DNA of 64,000 bases from Anastatus disparis (taxonomy: Eukaryota > Arthropoda > Insecta > Hymenoptera > Eupelmidae): contig JAFFSR010000221.1 in NCBI GenBank assembly GCA_017163975.1, positions 2,232,001 to 2,296,000 of the forward strand. The letters run 5' to 3'. Below, piece after piece: positions 26,501 through 41,200 of this stretch (positions are counted from its first letter, which is position 1; each line of letters starts with the position of its first letter). The translations under genes were made by a program, and so were the position numbers. The notes under the pieces are model-generated. The model was not told where the DNA came from and made no database searches. It worked only from the letters and a program-made list of their open reading frames with translations.

Positions 26501-29500
26501 TGAAAATTTAAATGTCGTCGAGAAGCAAGATTTATATTACGTTTAATTAACATTTTAAAACTGAGAAAGTAAACGTACTTTTTACATGTACATGTATATA
26601 TATATATATACATGAAAATCATGTTATGCAGCCGTATACCTCGTGGCTATCAATTTCAAAAGGTTGACTGGCGTTATTTATAATTTATGATTGTAAACAG
26701 CATTAAAGCTACTTGATAATCTCGGAACGTTTTTTGTGATGGATGGAAAGCTTAATAAAAGGAATATATATTAATATCATCTGGACGACCCGTTAGCCGC
26801 TGACGTTTTTAGGTGCTCGGCGAGATTTAATTTTATGAATTTTGAATTATTGCAATATCTCACAACGATTCACAATAATATCTTTTCCTTTTTTATTAGC
26901 TGTATACAAGTTCACTGGCCGGTGTAAATCAAATCTCATTGAACGCGATGTAAAATAAGTGAAAAATTATTGAACAAGTGTTGAGACTATTTTAAAGTCA
27001 TCTTTTTATTCTTGTTTATGAAAGAATTTATTTGCGAAAGAATTTAAAGTTGAAACTTATGATAGTAAAAATAAGAGATGGCTTTATGCACAACCTGTAA
27101 ACATATCGTTGATAAATTTGAGTTATGGAAATTGTTCGAGGAAGGAAAAAGTGAAATATTAAACTAATTTTCATTGGCGATCGAGCAAATGTTTTAATTA
27201 AGAGATCGTTTAAAACTTTTAATGTTCTCAAATCTTTTAAAAGTGAACGAAGAAAATTTAAATTATAGATTATTGGCTCGATTTTTTGTAAATAGGCTTG
27301 TTAGAAAGTTATCCTTGAGTAAATTAATTTCTAATCGCGGTAATTTCGTGAATTATTAAAAGTTTATTTACAACATTTAATTTTCAATTTACGAATAAAT
27401 TATTCTGTTTTTAACTCGCGTAAAAAAATTTTATATTTTCTAAAATAAAACGAGATTGTTGTCGTTGATATTTACAGTGTGATTTTTAGGTATGTTACAT
27501 ATTCACATCACATAAATATTAATAATCTTTTTTCTAAGCTTTTAAAGTTTTGTCAAAAATCATGTTCTATAAAACGTACACAAACAATTAAAAAACAGTT
27601 ACACCGAAACGTAAGAATAGCATTCACCAAATAAAATCAGAATTCCACGCCAGCAGCCGACATTTAAAAAAACTCAATTCGCAACAACAAAGTTTAAAAA
27701 AACGAGAGAAAGAGAGAAAGAAATGGTATTACCCCAGGCTCAATTAACTTGGTCTTTTAATTCCAATTTTTAACTAAAACGCCAAATGACAGGCAGAGTC
27801 TCTCTCCTCCCGACTCAATTGCGTAAGTAATTCGCGTAATAGCGTCATAACTCGATTAAAATTTCTTTGTAAAAATGAGAACGACAAATTATCAAAAAAG
27901 ATGCAATGTCTCGCTTAAATTTAATCCAGCCGTTACTAAAACACGCCGAGGCTCGTTAACAGCTCTCTTCGTATCTTTGATTGCTCGTTTGCATGCTACA
28001 CTCGCGCGTACAAAATCATTTTTCATGACTTTAGTCAAAGTTACAATGCGGTTTAGACGTGGTACGTAATGATAAAATATGTGCGCTTATTTTCATACGC
28101 TTTGGTGAAAGACAAAATTACAATAATTCGAACGTACGGAATTTCATTGGATGTTTGACAGGGTCAAGAGAAATTAATTGTGTAATTATCATGTTTCTAT
28201 GTTTGTTGATGCACTTAAAATTTTAATTAAAATATTTTTTTCGCTAATGAGAAATAAAATTATGTAATATTTACATAAAATATGCGCATTTTCAAGTAAA
28301 TATTGCTAACGTTTAGAATAAATAAGACTGATAAATTTTAGAAAATTAATTTCTTATTGATTTAAAAATTTATTTAAATTAAACTTTTTCCACTTTTCTA
28401 TATTTATAAACGACATTTAAAAATCATTTTAATAAAATAATGAAACACTAAGGTAGACGTTTTAATAATTTCAACCTTTTTTCCCGTTCGTTTAATCATG
28501 CACGAGAAGAAAATAGATGAGAAAATTCAAGTTAAACACATGATATACCCCAAACAGATCATTAGATCGTTTTTTATTAAAACACACGATGCATAAAGGA
28601 TGATGTAACCAACAATTAGCTTTAGATACAAGGGTTTTTAGTTGAAAAAGAAAAAAAAAATTTTTTTTTTCCATTTTGGGTCATAAAAGAAATTAAAACG
28701 AACTCAATAGTAAGGAAAATTACTATCTTCAACTGTAAAAATAATTCAAAGACCGTAAACATCGGCTTTATAATATATAAAATAACATATCGCCGGCTCA
28801 CGCTATGCGGCACTTATTAATAATACCGCTGATTACAAACTTTCAAAGCTAAACAAAATCTATATAATAATAAGCTGTTACGTACGATTTTATCATATAC
28901 GTACACATATGACTTTTTGTGCCTTTTAAATAATAATAAAAAAAAAAACTTTATTTCACTCCTCCCCGCACAGATAATTAAAATAAAAGTTCATAATTAT
29001 AATTAACGGCAAAGCTAAATTAAACGAAATACAAAAAAAAAAAGAACGTCTAAATGTACCTACGGTGCAACGATCTATCTATAATGATCGACCTCGCGCA
29101 AGGACTTTTATACGCTTTATTTTCAAAGTTAACGTTTGTGAAAAAAGGAAAAAAGTGACGTTTGAGCTAGAATAAAAAAAAACAGAAATAAGAGTCGAGG
29201 CTTTGGTGAAAGTAATAAATGGTACAACTGGCACGGGAATAAGAAAATTATGTAAGTTTAAAATAGCGTATACGTGTGTATGTATACCTTTCGTACACGT
29301 AAAATACACGCACATGCCCGGCTTTCGTTGCAAACGAGTTAGCGTATAGAGAAAAATTTTTAACCGAGGCATGTTGTATTCTTCTGTAACAATATTTGGG
29401 GTGTGTTTGATTGGTGTGTTTATACGTTATTAAGCTGGGATTGGAGAAAAAAAAATGAGCGGATGAAATTTTGTTATTTAATTGAGAGTTTGCTTGTTGA

Positions 29501-30880
29501 AAATGATAGATTAATGGGATGCATGGATTCTTTTTCTCTTTTTTTTTTTTACTGTGTTGAGAGAATTAGGGTGGGAAGAGAATCGTATCTTATGCATGAA
29601 TTAATTAGATGCTCGTGTTCGTTCTGATTAATTTAGACGTGTTTTACAAAATGAAAGATTTTTTTTTCATATATTAACAACATGATTTCTTAAAATTTAT
29701 TCAGAAATTGTCAGTTTGAATTGCATTCTTTAGTTAATAGAAAAAAATTTATTGCACAAATTTTTAATAGTCGGTTATACAAGAATAAAATTTACCTATT
29801 TATAAAAATGAAAAGAAATCGTTTATTCTCTTTTGACACGAATTGAACTTTCCCATAGCTTAGCTAATGGAAAACTTTCAAGAAAATATTAATTGATTCA
29901 AAGTAGTTTTTTATTTTATAATGGCAATATGTAGATTGAAAAATTAATTCTGCTCTTTTTTTATAAAAGAAAATAGTTATGAGCAGCGTTTAAACTTTAT
30001 TTTCTCAACTACGTTAATATAGAATAAAACGTATAAAAAAAAAAGCCTAACTAACTTTGCTACCTAGTAAAGAAATTTTCAAATAAAATGTCTCTACAAG
30101 CTTCCGTTTTCTGAAAAAAAAATTAATTAATTAATTATTTGTCAAACGACAATTAACTTTTTTCTATACATCCATGCAGTTTCGAACCTAACATTCAAAA
30201 TCTAATTTTTTTCATCTTATCGATAATTTAAGCGAGAAAAAAACCTAGAAAATAGAAAAAAAATCGCAGCTATAGAAAACTTGCTCCGTAATTACAGCTC
30301 TGGTGTATTTAAACCGTTCTCTCTCTCTCTCTCGTGTACACGCGTGTAGAAAAAATATTCCCTGCTTTTAAAAGCCATACCCCCGTGTAGCAAAACCACT
30401 TGCTTATAAACTTTCGACTTCGTCGCTATAAGCCTTTACATAACGTTAATTTCTAAGCTAAAAGGCAAATCTAAAAGTTAAGCATGAAGGCTGTACGCAA
30501 ATACACGTGTATTATTTATGTGTGTAGCCGTAATCAGAATCGTAAAATCCTTTTCCAATCGATTGACAAAAATTTTTATATTATGTTTTTTTTTTGGTTT
30601 TCTTTTTAAAGATTTGACTTTTTTTGCGCATATAATATATATCGTTAAGAGGTCCCTAAAGAGGCAATCGCTGTATGGATAGTCTCAATGGATTGATTCA
30701 GGGTTATCTATATGCATACGGTGCGTTATTATAAAACACACGTTCACTTTTGGTGTTTTGTATCTATTCATAATCGATCTTCAAGTAACTATTACCTCCT
30801 TAACCGTACAAGATAATAATATAAATCTGCTATATGAACCTTTGTAGCTTGTATTAAAATGTTTATGTGAAATAATAGTT
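17505..30880. other. Non-coding, probably intronic on the minus strand
   Basis: Over 13 kb without a supportable exon, RNA gene or transposon open frame. It contains purine and pyrimidine tracts, a 9-bp perfect hairpin at 18634-18666, and a palindromic ACATGTACATGT-(TA)n-ACATG block at about 26585-26612. Short open frames here are of low complexity and cross A/T tracts. Confidence 0.5.
18634..18666. repeat. Short perfect hairpin
   Basis: Arms TCCGTGGGA (18634-18642) and TCCCACGGA (18658-18666) flank a 15-nt loop. The GC-rich stem stands out in AT-rich surroundings, but nothing links it to a function. Confidence 0.5.
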
Positions 30881-30886
30881 TATGTA

Positions 30887-31090
30887 CGAGGTCTCTAAGT
30901 GGCTCACGCGGTAGAGCGTTGGATTCGTATTCTCGAGGACCCGAGTTCGAATCCCGCTCTCGGCCGATTCATACAAGCACCACTGTATGTTACATGTGCT
31001 TTTTCCACAAACACATAGACGACCTCCGTCGCTAATTAGCATCGCAACGATAGCATAATTACAGCGACGTTAAATAAAATAAAAAAAAAA
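30887..31090 (+). mobile_element. tRNA-derived SINE, copy 3 (full length, A-tail)
   Basis: The best-preserved head in the window: GTGGCTCACGCGGTAGAGCG (A box) and GAGTTCGAATCCCGCTCTCGG (B box region), then the body CAAGCACCACTGTATGTTA and CTCCGTCGCTAATTAGCATC. It ends GCGACGTTAAATAAAAT followed by an uninterrupted A run. The A-tail and intact boxes suggest it is one of the younger copies. Confidence 0.92.
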
Positions 31091-34000
31091 CATTTAGTAG
31101 ACGTCGTACTTCGATTAAATTTTGTGATCTATTAAGTTCTATTAAATTTTTGGATATTTGACATCTAACTAAATATTGAAAGTTTTGAAAATTTTCATAT
31201 TTTTAATTTTCTTTGTTAAAAAAAATTGTATAAATTTAAATTTTTGGTTAAAGGTTTTTTAAATTAAATTTCAAGTTCTCTATTTATAATTTTGAGTTAA
31301 ATATTTTCTTTTCTACATTTTGCATTTTTTTCACTAGTAATTAAAATCAATTGATCAATAAAAATCTGTATTCGTAAAAAAAAATTCAAATCTGCATATA
31401 ATATTTAAAAAATGATAACTATGTATTCCAAATAAAATTAAATTGAAAAATTTTATTAGTTAAATTAAGTTATAAAGATATTTTTATAATAAAATTTATG
31501 AGTACGCAATAAAATTCCTTACATCACGAGCTTCAATTACATTTCACTTTTAGAATTTCATAAATTTTAAAATGCCTTGAAGAAGCTAAAATCAACGAAA
31601 ATTATAACGATTACAAACTTTCTGTAAAATTACGTTATATCAGCGTTAAAAAGCCATAACAAAAAACTTTAACTTGGCACTTTGTCGTGTAACAATGCAT
31701 ACCCAGCGACAAATCTATATATATATATATATATATACACGCGTACAATTTCGTATCGCTCGACGACACACAAATTTTCAATTTAAAAAGTAAAACAATC
31801 CCAAGTCACAAGCTTTAACCAGCTACATAAATATTACCAGGAAGGTCTCTCTTTAGCTTTATTTTTTCTTTTTATTTAATTGTGGTGTCATTAAAAAACA
31901 ATAATTGTCCCTCTTATTTAACGCAAGCTAGTTCTTTTTTTTTTTTTACTTTCACTCATACAAGCGGGTCCAAGCGAAAAAGAAAGGTTGTTGATATATG
32001 ATACGCGACGCATTCTTTTTTTTTCTATGTTACATATATGCGTGGCAAGTTACATTATTTTTTTTTTTCTTTTTGTACTTTTTGTTGAGTTTATGACTAT
32101 TTATTTTAGAAATCAATTATAAAAATGTATATTTTTTTTCTTTCGAAATAAAAAAGAAAAAATTTATAAATTGTGCAAATTTTTTAATAAATTTCTGAAA
32201 TTGATTTAATGAATAGTAGTATTCTCTTTCTCCAAAAAAAGAAACCGCACCTATCAAACCACCCACATAAATACAAAATTTACACGAATTTAAAAATAAA
32301 AAAATCATTATACTCAACTATAACATGTACATCTATACATCTACAATTCAACATCTGTCTTACTCCTTTTTGAACATATTTTCGAAAATAATTATGCAAC
32401 AACGGTAGCCACACGATAATCCATTCCCAACTAAAGTGACGAAGAAAAGATGGATTTGCCGGAGAAGAATATAAAAAAAAGGCAGCACCTTATACCTTTA
32501 AGAAAACAATTCAACGACGATAGTTAACTATTGTTAAAGTTTTGAGCCATTCTCTCGCTCTTTTTTTTCAAGCGCAAAATTAACCGTTTCATCCAAGACG
32601 TAGAAAAAGATGCTGCTTTTGCTTTCATTCTCCTCTTCTTCTTATACCTTTATTCCTTTTTTTTTTCTATTACGATACCTTTTTTTTCCAAAGCATAAAG
32701 AAGTTTATAATGTTCTTATTCGCATTGTACGAGAGAAGAACTGAGAAGGCCTCGTTTCATCTACATGCAAATGCGAATCACGAATTATTGATTATGTTTC
32801 ATTGTTAAAAGAAGAGGAGAGTGATGTATTATTTTTTTTTTCTGTATCTTACGATGGCTTTTTTTTTTATCATTTGATTTGATTGTATTGACTTTAAGTG
32901 ATGCTGATTTTCATTGTAACGAGGAATGGTTTTTCGAACTGTTGAACATGTTGGTTTTGATTTGTGTTTGTTGATTCTGTTGAACTTTGTATAAATAATA
33001 TGTTTACTTGTATGATCGCTAATTTTGAAAAATAACCGCGCCGAAAAATTTAACAAACGCTTGCTAATGGACGGACTATTAAGAATTTATAATTGAAGCA
33101 ATAAAAAAAAGAATTTTGAAATCATCGGATCGTTTAATGGTTATAGCACTAAAAATAGCACTTGTTCCAGTAAAGTTGCGTGAGTTTGTGTGAGCTCGTT
33201 AAAGTGAAAATTACTTTCACAATTCGGAAGTCAATTTTTCATTTATAACCGTCCGGTATAAATTTTTTGAAATCAAACAAAACTTTAGAAAAAAAACTAA
33301 TGAATAAATAAAAAAAAAAACGACTCATTTGTAAGAAACTTTCGTTCGAAAAAAAAAAATTTCCAAATCGATTTTTTTTTTCTATTAAAATATAACTTGG
33401 TTGTAAAAACTACGTTTATAACACCTTTCAAAGTGTATCAAAAAGCTAAGCGCTGATTGTAAAATGAATTACGGCCTTAACGTTAGTTATTTAATTTAAT
33501 TACTAATATTATTTTTAAGCCTGCACAAACTTTTTATTGATATACGAGCGTTTACGTTATGAACTACCTACACCGAAGTTTTATCTTGATAATTAAATTG
33601 AATTTAAATAAAAAATTGAAAAAAAAAACAAAAATTTCTAATAACCAATCAAGACTGATATTCTTTGATTGTAGGAAGAAATGGTTCTGAAAAAATTCAG
33701 CTCGCCAATCTCACAACTCAATCTGTTATAAATTAATTCTTCGAGCAAGCACGCGTTTGGCAATCTTATATCCATAAACTACATTAAATAATAAAGTTAG
33801 CCGTTAACTTGTATCGCTGAAACAATATTTGCAAGCATCTCTTCGAAAACTGTATCTTTAAAGATCTATAAACTTGTAATGCTCGGCTGTAATAAACAAA
33901 AAATTGTATCTATAAACCGAAAAAGCAGAAACTCTCGTGGCATTAAATTTCGCAAGTAATGTAACGTTTAGCTTTTTTTAAGATCGAGCAAATTGAGCGA

Positions 34001-35220
34001 AGCTTCTTTTGGACTGTTTATAAGTAAGAAGAATAAAAAAAAGGAGGCACAGACTGCATTATATAAAAGAGGCGGGTTATAAAATTGCATAGCTAACGTC
34101 GCGTCAAACGCAGAAGAGCGAATCCTTTGCCGGGCACGTTTTGCCTTCTTGAGCAAGAGGGAAAAACTTGGTGCACATCGCGTCGTGTCGTAATTTTAAG
34201 AGAATATCCTACGGGCTGAAAAAAGAAGCAGCAACAAAAAATGAGTTTTAAAGAAAGATTGAAACTACCGAGTGGATGAAAAATTCAAATGGAAATGTTA
34301 CATTAATCTTTTTTTTTTGAGAGAGAGAGAGAAAGATGTTTTTGAGAATAATATGTTGGGTACTGAGGAATAATAAAGCGAGTAAAGAGGTATAATTTTA
34401 TTTTTTTATTAGATTTTAATGGAATTTTTTATTCCTACGATCTAAATTTTCAACGGGATATAAAGATTTATTGATTATGAGCTCGAGTTATTTATTTTTT
34501 AATTAGATCCATTTGATGGTATAAAAAAGGCTAATCATTTTATTTCGAGTAAAATTTTTTCAATTTTAAGTTTTTATTTACTCGTTATTTTGTAATGTAA
34601 AAAAACTTTTTTTTTTCTCAAACACGTAAGAATTTAAAATGAGGTAACTTAAAAAAGTAATAAATTTTATGCTCAAATTAAGATTGCTTGAATAATTAAA
34701 TCTATTAATTTTAATTAAACATAGTAAAGTACTAATATGTACTCAAGGATTTTTTTATTAAACAAATTAATGAGTTATTAAATGCTTGGTACAAGTTGGG
34801 AAATTAGTGAAAAGCGATCGAAGAAAAAATAATCCGTTAAATAAATCTAATTTAACTTAAAAACCAAAAAATAGTTAAAAAAATATTAATTTTCGTTCTA
34901 ATAAGATCCAAAATAATCTTTTTAAAATACAAAATTTTCATCTAAAAATTTGATGTACAAACCATAAAAAAAAGTGAAATATTGGATAATTTCACGTATT
35001 ATGTAAAATAAATAATCCAAACGGGATTCGTTAATAATTATGAACGGTATACCATTAACAAATTGACAGTTAATTAAGAAAACCCACATTAAAGTCCGAT
35101 TCTCTGTGTGTACGAGCTAAAACTAATTTTTATTGCACCTGTAATTGAGGTCTATTTTAACTAAAGTATTATAATTAAACTTACGCAACTCGAGAAGACT
35201 TAATAAAATGATATGGTCTT
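31091..35220. other. Non-coding, probably intronic on the minus strand
   Basis: No gene seen. A TA microsatellite is at 31715-31737, and many A/T homopolymer runs occur (for example 31930-32080 and 32640-32870). Confidence 0.5.
31715..31737. repeat. TA dinucleotide microsatellite
   Basis: About eleven TA units, followed by ACACGCG. Confidence 0.95.
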
Positions 35221-35224
35221 TGCA

Positions 35225-35265
35225 ACTCACCTGAAACAGAGAGAAAATAAATAATTATAACATTT
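35225..35265 (-). promoter_or_regulatory. Candidate recursive splice site (zero-length exon) 1
   Basis: On the minus strand a strong pyrimidine tract and acceptor (TTTATTTTCTCTCTGTTTCAG) abut the donor GTGAGTTG directly, with the junction between 35231 and 35230. An upstream TTAAAATGTTATAAT stretch could supply a branch point. The site is 16.7 kb downstream of the donor at 51950 and 17.8 kb upstream of the similar site at 17474. That spacing fits recursive splicing of a very long intron. It encodes nothing itself. Confidence 0.62.
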
Positions 35266-35269
35266 TAAT

Positions 35270-38200
35270 CTTTTTTTTCACTTTCATTTAAGTGTGCATT
35301 ATAAATATATAATGAAAAGTTTTGTCTGAAAATTTTTTCCCATTTTCTTGAAAGTTTTTGATACAATCAAAAAATTTTCATTTTGTCGTAATGTATTTGA
35401 CTATTGTTTGCATATACTTTTTTTATAATCACATTTAATTATAGTTTATTACGACAGTAACGAAAGTTGCTTTAAATAAGATGCGTTATGCAAATTTTTT
35501 CACATCGTATTTACTCTTGAGCTGATTAAACTAGGCATGAAGTTACGAAATTTCTTTTTATTAATGTGCTCGATTGTTGCCCAAAAAAAAAGAAGAAAAG
35601 AAAAAAGCTATAAAAATTATTTATCATGTGTACTTTTAGGCGAGATTAAATTGTATGGTACTCTTTTTTTCTATAAACTATGAGAACAAGTTCGACACAT
35701 TTTCTCAGCTACGTGACTCTTCTTTTTTTTTTTTCTTTAAATGACCATGAATTACTGTCGTACTTTTTATGGTTATTCTTAAAGTATTATAAGTTAACGT
35801 TTTCTTTTTTTTTCTTCATGTACTCGATTAAGAAATTTTGACGAATCAATTCAGTTGAGAAATGTCATACTAAAATTTCAAGGTCTTAAGACCAACGAAG
35901 GTAATTGCAACATTCTATGTCATTTAATCTTATTTTAGTTTATTTAATAAATTTATTATATTCTAAAATTAAAAACTGAACTAGAAATTATATTTCTTTC
36001 CAGGCTAACGTCGCGTACGAGAATTTATTGATTACAAACATTTTTTCCCCTATTTATCCATGTAAATAATTAACCTTGAGCCAATATTTAAATGTTACAT
36101 TATAATGAGAATAAAAGGCTTGATTCGTATGAAAGCGCATATATTTTCTGCATTGTTTATATAATTAGTCATTAAAATATATAGGTGTTTCTCATAATTG
36201 AGCATATTTATATTATTGTATTTAAATCTTTGTAAACCAGAACGAAAAATAATGTTTAGCCACATTTTTACTATACGCGGAGGCAGGTAAGCATATATGG
36301 GTTAGTAAAGTACCTAATTAGACAGAACTTTGATTTAGAAAAAAAAGTATAGGTAAAATTTCAATATTCCTAGAACCATCGCACACAAATCAGAATGACT
36401 CGTAGAAAATATTTAGCTTGTAACGAAAATGAATGAAAAAAAAAGATAGTATTAGAAAAGATCTGAGAAAAGAAAAGAAAAAAGAAAGAAATTAATTCAA
36501 CGAGCATCTCGAATCTAAAGTATAATCGATTTGAACTTTCTCCCAATGTTACACATATTCGTGAAATCAGGTTGCAAAGGCTTAAGACATAAGACAAGAC
36601 AGGCTTACGCATGTGCTTACGATATATGTAACGAAAAAAAAAAAGAAAAAAAATAGACAAAAGGAAGAGACGATTAAGGAAGCGACATTCTGAGCGTAAG
36701 CAAGTAAGGTTACGACATAAGGAGTTCTCCAAATAAATTCGCATACCGAACTGAAAACTTTTTTAACTTTGCTGGTATATATACTTATATATATATATAT
36801 ACACGCGCGAGCGACGAAAGGAGAGCAAACCGCAAACTCCAAATGAAAACTTGTGCATATACATATATATATATATCTACGTATACACAATGCCTCGAAG
36901 TATAATGCTTTAAAGTTACGAAGATATCGTTCCTCCAAAGTTACGTCAGATCGCGAGCGAGCGCGTAACGCGAAGAGAAAGAAAAAAAAGAGTTATGGGA
37001 AACAACAATAGCGGGTCCAATCGTCTCTGGGAAAAAGAAAAAAAAATACGTATGAAACAGAGCTATGGAAGATGATGCCAAGAAATTTATAATTCTGATA
37101 TAAAGTAAAGCAGTGGATGAAATTATTTTAATTTAATATTGTTAGAAAAACAGGATTAATTCGTTTGATGCCGAGGATAAATTAAATTTACGGTTTTCAT
37201 GCGAGAAGAAAATAATCGAGAGAAGTTTCGAATGTTAAATAAGATTATAAAATTATTCGCTGTTATAGAATCGACTTGAAAATTTTCTTCAATCGTGGCG
37301 TAAAGAGGCTGAAATGATTTTTAACGACTTGCGTATAGCTTAAAATTGAACGAAAAAAAAAAAAATAAAACAAAAAGATATGTATCAAGTTAAAATAACG
37401 TTCATTGTGCTGAACAAAACAAGTGTTACAAAAGATTTTTCTTAGACAATTGCGTTCTTAAAATTACGTGATTCTTAACAAACAACCGAAAACAAAAAAT
37501 GGTTCGGATAAAGTACTGATTTATAAAAAAAAATTTGTACATACGTATATACAGTGTATGTATAATGTTTGGAAAGCTTGTTTCGAGCTTTACTGTTTAA
37601 CTTTCTTTGAGATTTTATTGAATAATTAAATTTTGAAATCAGATAATTTGCATTACAAATTCAAATGGATTTACTTGTTCAGCTTGGCTTTTTGAATAAT
37701 TAAACATGGCAAGGCTTTTATTATACTTTTACTTAATTTTTCGTAAACGTAATTTAAATTTCAAAGTTTCAACTGACTATTGTTTCCGAGTTTGGTCCAG
37801 TGGGAACGTGGAGAAAATTTAATAATAAAAATTACCTATTCGGGAACATGGTTTTATCATTAGAAATTTTTTACACATTTTTAATAATTTTTATCAAAAT
37901 ATGTATAAAATTTCTAATAACATATTTTTCCTTTAATAAAATCTATAATTTTTACTATGAAAATTACCTATTCAAGTATTTATAATTATGTGATTTTCTA
38001 TAATAAATTTTATTAAAATTCAATGCACGTAATTAAAATTTCTTAAATTAATTTTAAATATTACCATTAAAACTATTTGGGTTTTAAAATCCTACAGCAG
38101 CGTAACTGGTCCAACCAACAGGCAAACTCTCGGGCTGTACCTAATTTAACACATCCAACAAGAAACTCTAGAAATTTCATATCGTTTCGTGATCGTGACG

Positions 38201-41200
38201 AAGTCCCTTTTTTTTCTATTCCAAGTCCATTTTTTGTGTATCTACATTCGTTACGTTTTTCAAACTTGCCTCTCCTTTCGAGATTTCCCGTTACCGAGCG
38301 TTTGCTCTCTTTCTCTCTCTCTCGCGACTATACGACTATTTAAAAACATTTCTTTCGGAAGCAAGTCGATTGTCGGTCGGCAAGTCATGGCGTTTAAGAT
38401 TTTTCGGAAAAATTAGTCGATACGTAAACCGTGCCCATAAGAAATATGACTTATGTAACAGGCGAGGAAAATTACACTTTAAATTGATTAATTTTCTTTT
38501 TATACCGGAGATGTAGATTATCTTTTTATTTCGAGCAAGATATAATCATCGCGAGTAAAGAAAATAACAAAGTCGAGTATTCAAGCATATCCGAAATGTT
38601 ATTATTTCCATTTTTTTTATATCTTTCTAAAGGCATTATTAAATCTTGTTAATTACATCCTTCTATCAAGTAGAATCGACCAAAGGACTATCTCGAAATT
38701 CCGCTTACGGTTAAATAGAAAAATCGTAATGACTAAATTAAATTTCGAGTGCTGAAGTGACAGTGAAAAAGACTATTGTACATTTAAAGTCACTAATGTA
38801 GCGGGTGCTATATTAGAACGAAAGCGAGTAATTAGAATAACTTTGCGTACAAGGTACCGCGTTAATTTTAGCACTTTTTAAACGTTCATTAGCTTTTCCT
38901 ATAGAGTCATCTCGACCCGCAATTATTTAACACGGCGATTAAAATCTTTTTACCCGAGCGTACGCAAAATTCCAAGATAATCTTTTCCTTGATTCTCTTA
39001 GATAGATTGCTATAGCTTGACAAAACTTGATATCTCTGAAAATCGATAATCGTTATGAGAATATTCTTAGATAACAATTTCAACGTAATACCCGTGACGA
39101 TGATGAGTCAAACGTGAACAAATTAATCCTGTCCCATAAATAAAACCTTCTTTTTTTCTTTACCTTCGCTCGTTCAAATTGAAACGAGGATTATATCATA
39201 GCCATAAAAATTAGCATTATTTTCAAGTTAATAAAGAAAGAAAAAATGAGCAGTCTATGGAAGTATCAAAGAAAAAAAGTCGCACGAAAGTGAGTCATAT
39301 ATTACGATGCGCGTGTATAACATCAGCCGACCGGCTTGATTTAAATATAAAGCATCGGACTAATTCGCGATATACGCGGCGCATATATTTTTTAATACGG
39401 AATTCCGGATTTCCGAATAATCAGTCGGCTTTCTTTATTTTTCCACTGCAATGTTAAATTTCATTCTTATGCATATACGTACTCGTTTCTTTTCTAACTT
39501 TATTTCTTTTTTCTTTTTCTTTTTCATTTGTATACAATAGCCAGAGTTGTATCAGACTTGCCAATCGTCTTAAACTTTAGCACTAAAGTCTATGCACACG
39601 TATACCGGGGCAGACTGAACTTTCACGTATTTTAATATTGAAATATTAACGAGAAAGAAAGTCGATATGCTGATAATACAAATCGTAACGATAAAAATAA
39701 CGCCTTGTTTTACAAATTTTATACGACTATTATACGCACTTTTTTTTTCTTTTCTTTTTCAACGTCGAGGTATCCGAAGTGTCAGAATTTTAAAAGAAAT
39801 GCATATGCTTTTAGAAAATCAAAGTGAATGCAAGCCCGTAACGTTTTGTTTCGTAACTTCTATTTGAGAAGAAAAAAATATAAAGAAATATTAGATATTT
39901 ATTGCTTAACGGAAGTTTAAAAAAAACTGTAACGGCGTTATGTAATTTAAATAATTCAAAAATTTTTCAAATAACTCGAATTCGCAAAAAACAGGAGTCG
40001 AAGTATTTAGTAATTTTGGTGTATGTGCAAGCACCGCTGTTTGTCTCAAATATATTATTAAATACATATTAAAAACCATAAAACAAATAGGTATAAATAA
40101 AGAGTAAGAAATTGGCCAAAGAAAAGTACTAGTTGCAAATGCATTCGGTTAAAAATTAAAGATAAGCCGGCCACTTTAAACTACATGTTGTTGAAAATCC
40201 TGCAGTATACTTCATAAATTCTTATCATCATAAGAAAACAAAAGATAATAAAAATAAAAAATGTTGGGTTAAAACCTTTTCCATTTTGTATAGAGCGTGG
40301 CTTGAAAACTTTTTCCTCGTTTTTTTATAATTACACGCTAGCTTAGCAGTCATTTGTAAATAACTGAAACAATTAGCCATCAAAATTCTTGAAAAAAAAG
40401 AGGGAAAATTATCGATTCCAAAAGCAATGGCATCCAAAGGTACTTTGTGTATCAGCTAATTGCAAATTAAGTACGTAATCTTTGGGTTTCAACATAGTCA
40501 GCATGAAAAATAGATATATCATATGAACAAAGTATCATCCATTATCCATCCTAACTTAATAATAACAAATTTTCCCTCATCTTTTAAGTTTCGCATGTGT
40601 GCAAGTGCACAGCTTCTTTTATAAATCGCTCGGAGCGATTCCGCGTTCAGTAATACTGGCATGTGCACAATCTCTGCAGATAATATTAATATGATACGCT
40701 GAGTGTATAAGCAAGTATATATAATCTCTACTACACATCGACGCGTCTACATATATTTATAAATATTACCTTTACGAGCTCGAGGAGGCATTATGTCATT
40801 ACTCTGTCATCATTCGCGCGCACCATTAGTCGTCTTCGTAACGTCTCTGATGCGTTGGCGAAAGAGAGAAGAAGAAGAAGAAAAAAAAAGCGTCATCGTG
40901 CGAAACCTGACCTACGCCACCTCTCATCTATTTAAGTCTATATATAGCTGGAGGAGTTAGAACCTGGATAATGCAGTAGAACGAGAATTTTCAATTTTCT
41001 TATTTAAAAGAAAAAAGTTTTTTTTTTCTAACCAACTCGCACCTATCCTTTTACTTTCCAATTCAATTTTACCAAGACAGATATACATCCAAGAGGAGCT
41101 TGCGAAATTTTTTTCTCTCTTTCTGTGTGTGTTTGCGTGTTTGCAAACGCCGTGCGTGTATTATTTTTCTGCTGGTGCTTTTTTTTTCGCGAAAATTGAG

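Noticed and set aside
36280..36300. CAGGTAAGC on the plus strand as a recursive site
   Set aside because: The preceding bases are purine-rich (GCGGAGG), so there is no acceptor tract.
36370..36938. Overlapping minus-strand open frames of 118-124 codons
   Set aside because: Driven by AAAGAAAA tracts (Phe-rich) and TA repeats; no domain, no consistent splice sites.
38185..38205. CGTGATCGTGACGAAGT resembling motifs near 2690 and 6915
   Set aside because: The match to the IR duplication flanks is about 13 bp around a small palindrome, and flanking sequence is unrelated.
40020..40045. SINE fragment (TGCAAGCACCGCTGTTTGTC)
   Set aside because: Only about 15-18 bases resemble the SINE body, with nothing before or after; too short to call.
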